In this document: piece by piece, positions 59,174 to 64,000 of the stretch
Numbering within the stretch: the first letter of the stretch is position 1
How the letters are laid out: every line of letters starts with the position of its first letter
NCBI RefSeq assembly: GCF_037975245.1
Contig: NC_092569.1
Span: 13,191,001 to 13,255,000 of the forward strand
Direction: 5' to 3'
Length of the DNA stretch: 64,000 bases
Source: Apostichopus japonicus
Taxonomy: Eukaryota > Echinodermata > Holothuroidea > Aspidochirotida > Stichopodidae
Notes under the pieces: model-generated
Seen by the model: the letters and a program-made list of their open reading frames with translations, nothing else
What the model was told of the DNA's origin: nothing
The model's database searches: none
Made by a program: the position numbers and the translations under genes

Positions 59174-60412
59174 TGATTGTATGTCCAGAGGTTCGAAACC
59201 GGTAAGGAAGGTCGTTATTCCACTGTAGGCGTTTGTCACCTGTATTGAACAATACTAGTTCTGTTATATATATATATATATGCCAATGATACTCGCTGCG
59301 CCCTTTAAACCATATCCCGACTGCTTCATTAGACTTGGTACATCAGTCACTTGATACAAGCCACAGCATCCAGCTCAGCTATATACTCCCGATCAATGTC
59401 CTTATAATATATGTACAGACGACTAAGGCGTGACAGCTTGTAACAAGTTGCCATGGTAACAAAGACACCTGGGAACAGCAAAGATATGACAAACCTAATA
59501 CTGTACATCTAGGCACAGCAATGACAATTTGAGAACTTGTGAATGTCCTATTAGAATTCTTTTTAATATTTGATGTTTCTTCACCAGTGATGAAAGGCTA
59601 AACATGTCAAGTTTGTCACCCCGAGAAATTATTTTCAACGCATATGAAGTCAAAGGCCCCTCGCACAAAGCAAGCCATCCTTTAATTAATTACAAAAACA
59701 GAACAAACTGATACGTAGGGGATGCTTCTTTTTATTTTCATGTGATCCATTTTTGTCAAACAAAATGTTTTAATCAAAAAGTAAATCATAAATGAAAAAT
59801 AAAAAGGAGGAGAAGTCTGAACATGAAACAAAAGAGTGTTAGAGCAGAATAGATAGCTTGAGGCTTGAGCAATGCTGAAGTTTAAAGCAGCTTCCATGTT
59901 TTTTTTTTCCCTTGCTGTTAGTCCGTCCAAAATTTCTGACATTTAATATCAAGAGCAAACCAAGTGTTTTACTCAAACAATATTGAATGTTTTGTCAAAC
60001 AACTGAAATACAACTAAATTACTGAGAAAAGGGTGACCTTTTGAAGTTGACTACATAATTCGAAAATATCTTTGTGCTTAGATTTCACTTAAACGTAATA
60101 ACTGCATGCAAATTATGTCAAATCCTAACTTTTCATAGTGGTCCCAATATTTTTCCATCATACTGTACATAATGAGCCAATGAATGACTGCACAGATCTA
60201 TTTATTTGTGAATTAAGTATTGTACTGCAATGACAATTTTTAATACCAGGTAATTCAAGTCTGCCTTTAAGGAGTGGGTAGATGTTCTGCAATGAAATTA
60301 TAATAATAATAATACTTATATGTAAGCATTTCTCCCACTTCCCATGCAGGTGCACTCTAGTAATATCCTTCCTAAGGAACACTACAGGGATGAGAAACCT
60401 GCACATCAAAGA
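59174..60412. other. No gene seen
   Basis: A (TA)n run at about 59267-59281 and a (TAA)n run near 60300. Nothing recognised. Confidence 0.55.
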
Positions 60413-60836
60413 AGTACAGTACAGTACAGTACAGCACAGTAAAGTAAAGTACAGTGCAGTGCAGAACAGAACAGTACAGTACAGTAAAGTATAGCACAGC
60501 ACAGTACAGTACAGTTCAGTACAGTACAGTACAGTGCAGTACAGCACAGTACAGGTACAGTGCAGTACAGTACAGTGCAGTACTGTACAGTACAGTACAG
60601 TAAAGTAAAGTAAAGTAAAGTAAAGTAAAGTATAGCACAGCACAGTACAGTACAGTTCAGTACAGTTCAGTACAGTACAGTACAGTGCAGTACAGCACAG
60701 TACAGGTACAGTGCAGTACTGTACAGTACAGTACAGTACAGTAAAGTATAGCACAGCACAGCACAGTACAGTACAGTTCAGTACAGTTCAGTACTGTACA
60801 GTACAGCACAGTTCAGTACAGTGCAGTACAGTGCAG
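60413..60836. repeat. TACAG/ACAGT pentanucleotide array with higher-order structure
   Basis: About 420 bp of 5-bp ACAGT units with ACAGC, TTCAGT, AAAGT and GCAGT variants. The block AAAGTATAGCACAGCACAGT recurs near 60486, 60626 and 60743, so longer segments have been copied. GTACTGTAC dyads sit at some block edges. The minus strand reads as a 198-codon Tyr/Cys/Thr/Val/Leu frame, a product of the repeat. Confidence 0.95.
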
Positions 60837-61751
60837 AAAGAAACCACAGTTTTTCTGTTTGTTTTATTTGTAAGAGACAAAACATTTTAGAGCCTTGTGT
60901 AAAATAAAACACTGCTACATATCTTTGGACTGATGACAATTGGTTACCTAATATTGTCAGTTAGCTACAGTAGATAGATTAGAGTGCATATATGCATAGG
61001 AGACAGGTATGTTCAGTTCTAAAGAAAAGGTAAAAAAACGTCAATTAAATGTGACTGTTTTCACTGTATGATTTGAACATCATGAGACTTTGTTGCTATG
61101 GTGATATCATCTTACAATTGTGTGAGGGTTCACTATATATACTATCGGCTACATTTCTTCCATTTCCTTTTTTCTGTATTTTGTCACCTGTGAAATTTGA
61201 GATAATCTAGGAGAAACACTCAGACATTTATATAAGACAAAAAAACGAAATTCTATGTCAACATCCTGGATCTGTGAAACTTATCTAGTAGACAACATTC
61301 CACATGCCACATACTAACTACAGTACAGTACAGTATGTACAGTACAGTACATTATAAATACTCATAGTACAGTAGTGTCAGGCAATGTCTAGAGAAATCA
61401 CATAACATGTTGAACATCACTTTTAGAGTTAAAGTGTGATACATTTGATTTCCATGGAGAAAATACAGCATATTGGGAAATTGACTAGCTCTAAGAGGGA
61501 CACGGTACTTGGCATCAAATAGGACTGTGAGAATTCTTAGAGTACTGTACTTAAGCCTGAGGGTATCTTGGCTGATTGCCAAGGATATCATTTAGCCAGT
61601 TTGAATGTGTTTTCCTTTTGTTTTTATTTTGAACACAGCCAGGGTCAAGGTTTGTTGTTCCAGACGCTTTCATCGACTTTATGAGTCAGTGTAATCCACA
61701 AATCAAAACATTTTCATGAATTGTGAAACTTTCAATATTTTAGATTCATGT
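60837..61751. other. No gene seen
   Basis: A small CAGTACAGTA cluster at about 61319-61350. Nothing else. Confidence 0.6.
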
Positions 61752-62060
61752 AGAGATGAGTCTGTCACACAATGGATGGCCTGCATGGCTAGCACCACAC
61801 ATTTGTAACTGGTACAGTACTGTACCTGTACAAACCTACTGTAGCATTAGGCACAGAGGCAATAATAGAGTACATTAGAGATGAGTCTGTCACACACTGG
61901 ATGGCCTGCGTGGCTAGCACCACACATTTGTAACTGGTACAGTACTGTACATGTACAAACCTACTGTAGCATTAGGCGTCCCAGAGGCAATAATAGACTA
62001 CAGTAGATATGAGTCTGTCACACGTTGGATGGCCAGCTGCATGGCTAGCACCACACATTT
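61752..62060. repeat. About 127-bp tandem repeat, 3 copies (last one partial)
   Basis: GAGTCTGTCACACAATGGAT-type starts occur near 61757, 61884 and 62010. Each is followed by GGCTAGCACCACACATTT, and the first two by GGTACAGTACTGTAC and AAACCTACTGTAGCATTAGG. Confidence 0.9.
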
Positions 62061-62198
62061 TGGGATTTGTTTTTACAAGTTAATTTATACAGTAGAAATA
62101 AGTTCTAAATCGCAGTAATATTCAAATGCAGCTTTAAGGTAATGAATTCATGTTCTTTGTAGCATCTGTCAGTATCCCTCCAGGGCTCTTTTCTAATG

Positions 62199-62503
62199 CA
62201 TCGCATAGGCCCACAAATATATATGCAAACATACAGTATAAATGTACTTAGAACTAAGAATTTTGTCTTCATATGTCAGAGTTCCTTAAAGTTCTTATTG
62301 GCAGGGACAGGCTATTAAAATCTGTTTCATCAATATACTGTATAAAACATCGCATAGGCCCATAAATACAGTATATGCAAACATACAGTAATGTACTTTA
62401 CATTAATATAGAACTGGGAATTTTGTCTTCTAATGTCAGAGTTCTTAAAGTTCTTGGGCAGGGACAGGCTATTAAAATCTGTTTCAGCAATATACTGTAT
62501 AAA
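62199..62503. repeat. About 150-bp tandem duplication
   Basis: CATCGCATAGGCCCA starts at about 62200 and 62350. Both copies continue through GAATTTTGTCTTC, GGGACAGGCTATTAAAATCT and CAATATACTGTATAAA. Confidence 0.9.
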
Positions 62504-64000
62504 TCCTTTTTGTATCTAGTTGTCTCACTTTCAATCATTCACTCAGCATTTATTTTGAAATTTATATATATATGTATATATTTAAATATATTTATATGTT
62601 GTAGACCATTCAAAGTCACTACATGTTATTGTAATTGTACAACTGTACTGGTGTTATCTCTGGAACATGTATTTACCATGTAGATGTTCAGCTTTCAATT
62701 GCCCTGCAGTAAATGTACATGCACTGTACGGAAGTTAAATGAACACAGCCTTTGACACAGCAGCAATGGTGTTTGTGAGGATGTGAGTAAAAGGACATGG
62801 GAAAGAAAAACAGAAAATACGAAACTGCAGCCGGTAATTCAAATATTATCCTACGATACCATTAACACAATATACTTTTGAAGAGAACGACATGCAGATT
62901 TCAAATGAACAAATTCGACCCTTTTTTAAATTGAAATACTTTGCATACATGTTGATGAGTACTACATCCGAGATGGACAAACATTACAGTATATGTTGCA
63001 ATTGTTTCATTTCCTGTAATAACGATGAGTTTTTGCAACTTTTATGCTGAATCTGAAAGTACAGTTTATATTCCAGTAATTGTTCCTTAACATGACCTAT
63101 TGTGATGCCATTGGTTTCAATATGAATACTGCAGTGTCCTATTCATTCATCTTGAATATGAAGAGGAAAAAAATACACAGTATGAAGTTTCACTTCCTTC
63201 AGTATCAAAGGTTGACAAAAATACAAAATGGCAGCCCTCAGATAGAACGTTTAACTAAAGTCTAGGAAATATACCTCCCAGATGACGCAAGATTTGTTTT
63301 CATCTTTGGGACAGAAGTTCATCAAGAAAATCCCTAGCTAGCTGCTAAAGCACTTACCATAACTACAATATCTAAAGATGATAATTTAGTTTGCTTCTTG
63401 TAAAGTCTATAGAAAATTCTAGAATCATAGATACTTTAGCTTCTGTGATCTGATCCATGGAAGCACAAGAAGTATACATGATTGCATGTTTTCTCTGTGG
63501 CATCATACAGGCCTGAACCATTTCTGCTTCAAATGTTTGTTTTTTTAGTATAGTATGCCAGTTTGACACCATACTGTGCATATACATACAGTATACTGCG
63601 ATGTTCAATCTAGGCAAATTTTGCCAGATCCGTATGAGCCACTCTCTGCAGTATTAATGACTTTAATAGTAAACATAGACTGTTTATTTCTCCCAGGGTT
63701 GTCATGATTTACATAAAGCCAACTCATATCTGTTGTCTGCCTACCTGCAACTGTTTCAAAGATTTACAATGAATCTGTCAAGAAAATATATGTATCTTGA
63801 GGATACAGAAGAAAAGCCACACCTGTGTACAATTATATAGTGGATTAAACATATGTAATGTACAAAAATGTCCAATTTAGCTATAAGTCAATGTTTGAAA
63901 TTGACAAAATTACAGCTCTGCTACTGAGAGCTTTTAGTCTACGTGAAATATTGATGATTGAAGCAAACTGTACAAGTCAGTACGGATATGTACTGTGCAA
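62504..64000. other. No gene seen
   Basis: AT-rich sequence with (TA)-rich runs near 62563-62600. A minus-strand frame at 63372-63617 has mixed composition but no recognised family and no convincing splice sites. Confidence 0.5.

Noticed and set aside
60158-60754. 198-codon minus-strand open frame, the longest in the window
   Set aside because: Most of it is a translated ACAGT pentanucleotide array. The non-repeat tail shows no domain.

Overview
This is eukaryotic, metazoan genomic DNA. It is AT-rich, with short exons flanked by GT-AG splice sites, multi-kilobase introns, many tandem repeats, tRNA-derived SINEs, a LINE tail, hAT-type DNA elements and a decayed BEL/Pao retrotransposon. The repeat profile suggests a marine invertebrate, perhaps an echinoderm such as a sea cucumber; the species assignment is a guess. 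Nearly all open frames in the window are chance or repeat-driven. No bacterial-style operon, CRISPR array or rRNA is visible.

The one clearly functional gene lies on the minus strand. It is the 5' half of a protein 4.1 / coracle (EPB41 family) FERM-domain gene, and I reconstructed it exon by exon. The exons in transcript order are 41836-41714 (start codon at 41824), 40680-40537, 39252-39148, 38019-37977, 9303-9228, 4976-4737 and 1093-1006. All six junctions have consensus splice sites and matching reading phases, giving 269 codons: an acidic N-terminus, the F1 lobe and most of the F2 lobe. The gene runs off the low-coordinate end, so F3 and the C-terminal regions are outside. An acceptor 12 nt upstream of the ATG implies at least one non-coding upstream exon, possibly ending at 45056.

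The 28.7-kb intron (9304-37976) is mostly repeats: a 113-bp satellite, an 18-bp minisatellite with 108-bp higher-order structure, a near-perfect hairpin, and a 2.2-kb element (about 35676-37908). That element has inverted GGTTCCTTGCTT ends and repeated nuclear-receptor-like AGGTCA direct repeats (DR4, DR5, DR1). Tandem repeats copy the splice-donor region next to two exons.

From 42 to 64 kb there is a 5'-truncated LINE with a 15-bp target duplication, a polypurine tract, two hAT-like non-autonomous elements with perfect 8-bp target duplications, and a decayed two-exon minus-strand gene (56011-54381) lying against a BEL/Pao polyprotein fragment (54345-53717). A possible plus-strand terminal exon of an unrecognised gene lies at 58373-58587. 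The last 4 kb are rich in TACAGT repeats. I saw no wholly new biological system; the most interesting signals are the receptor-site array and the duplicated splice donors.
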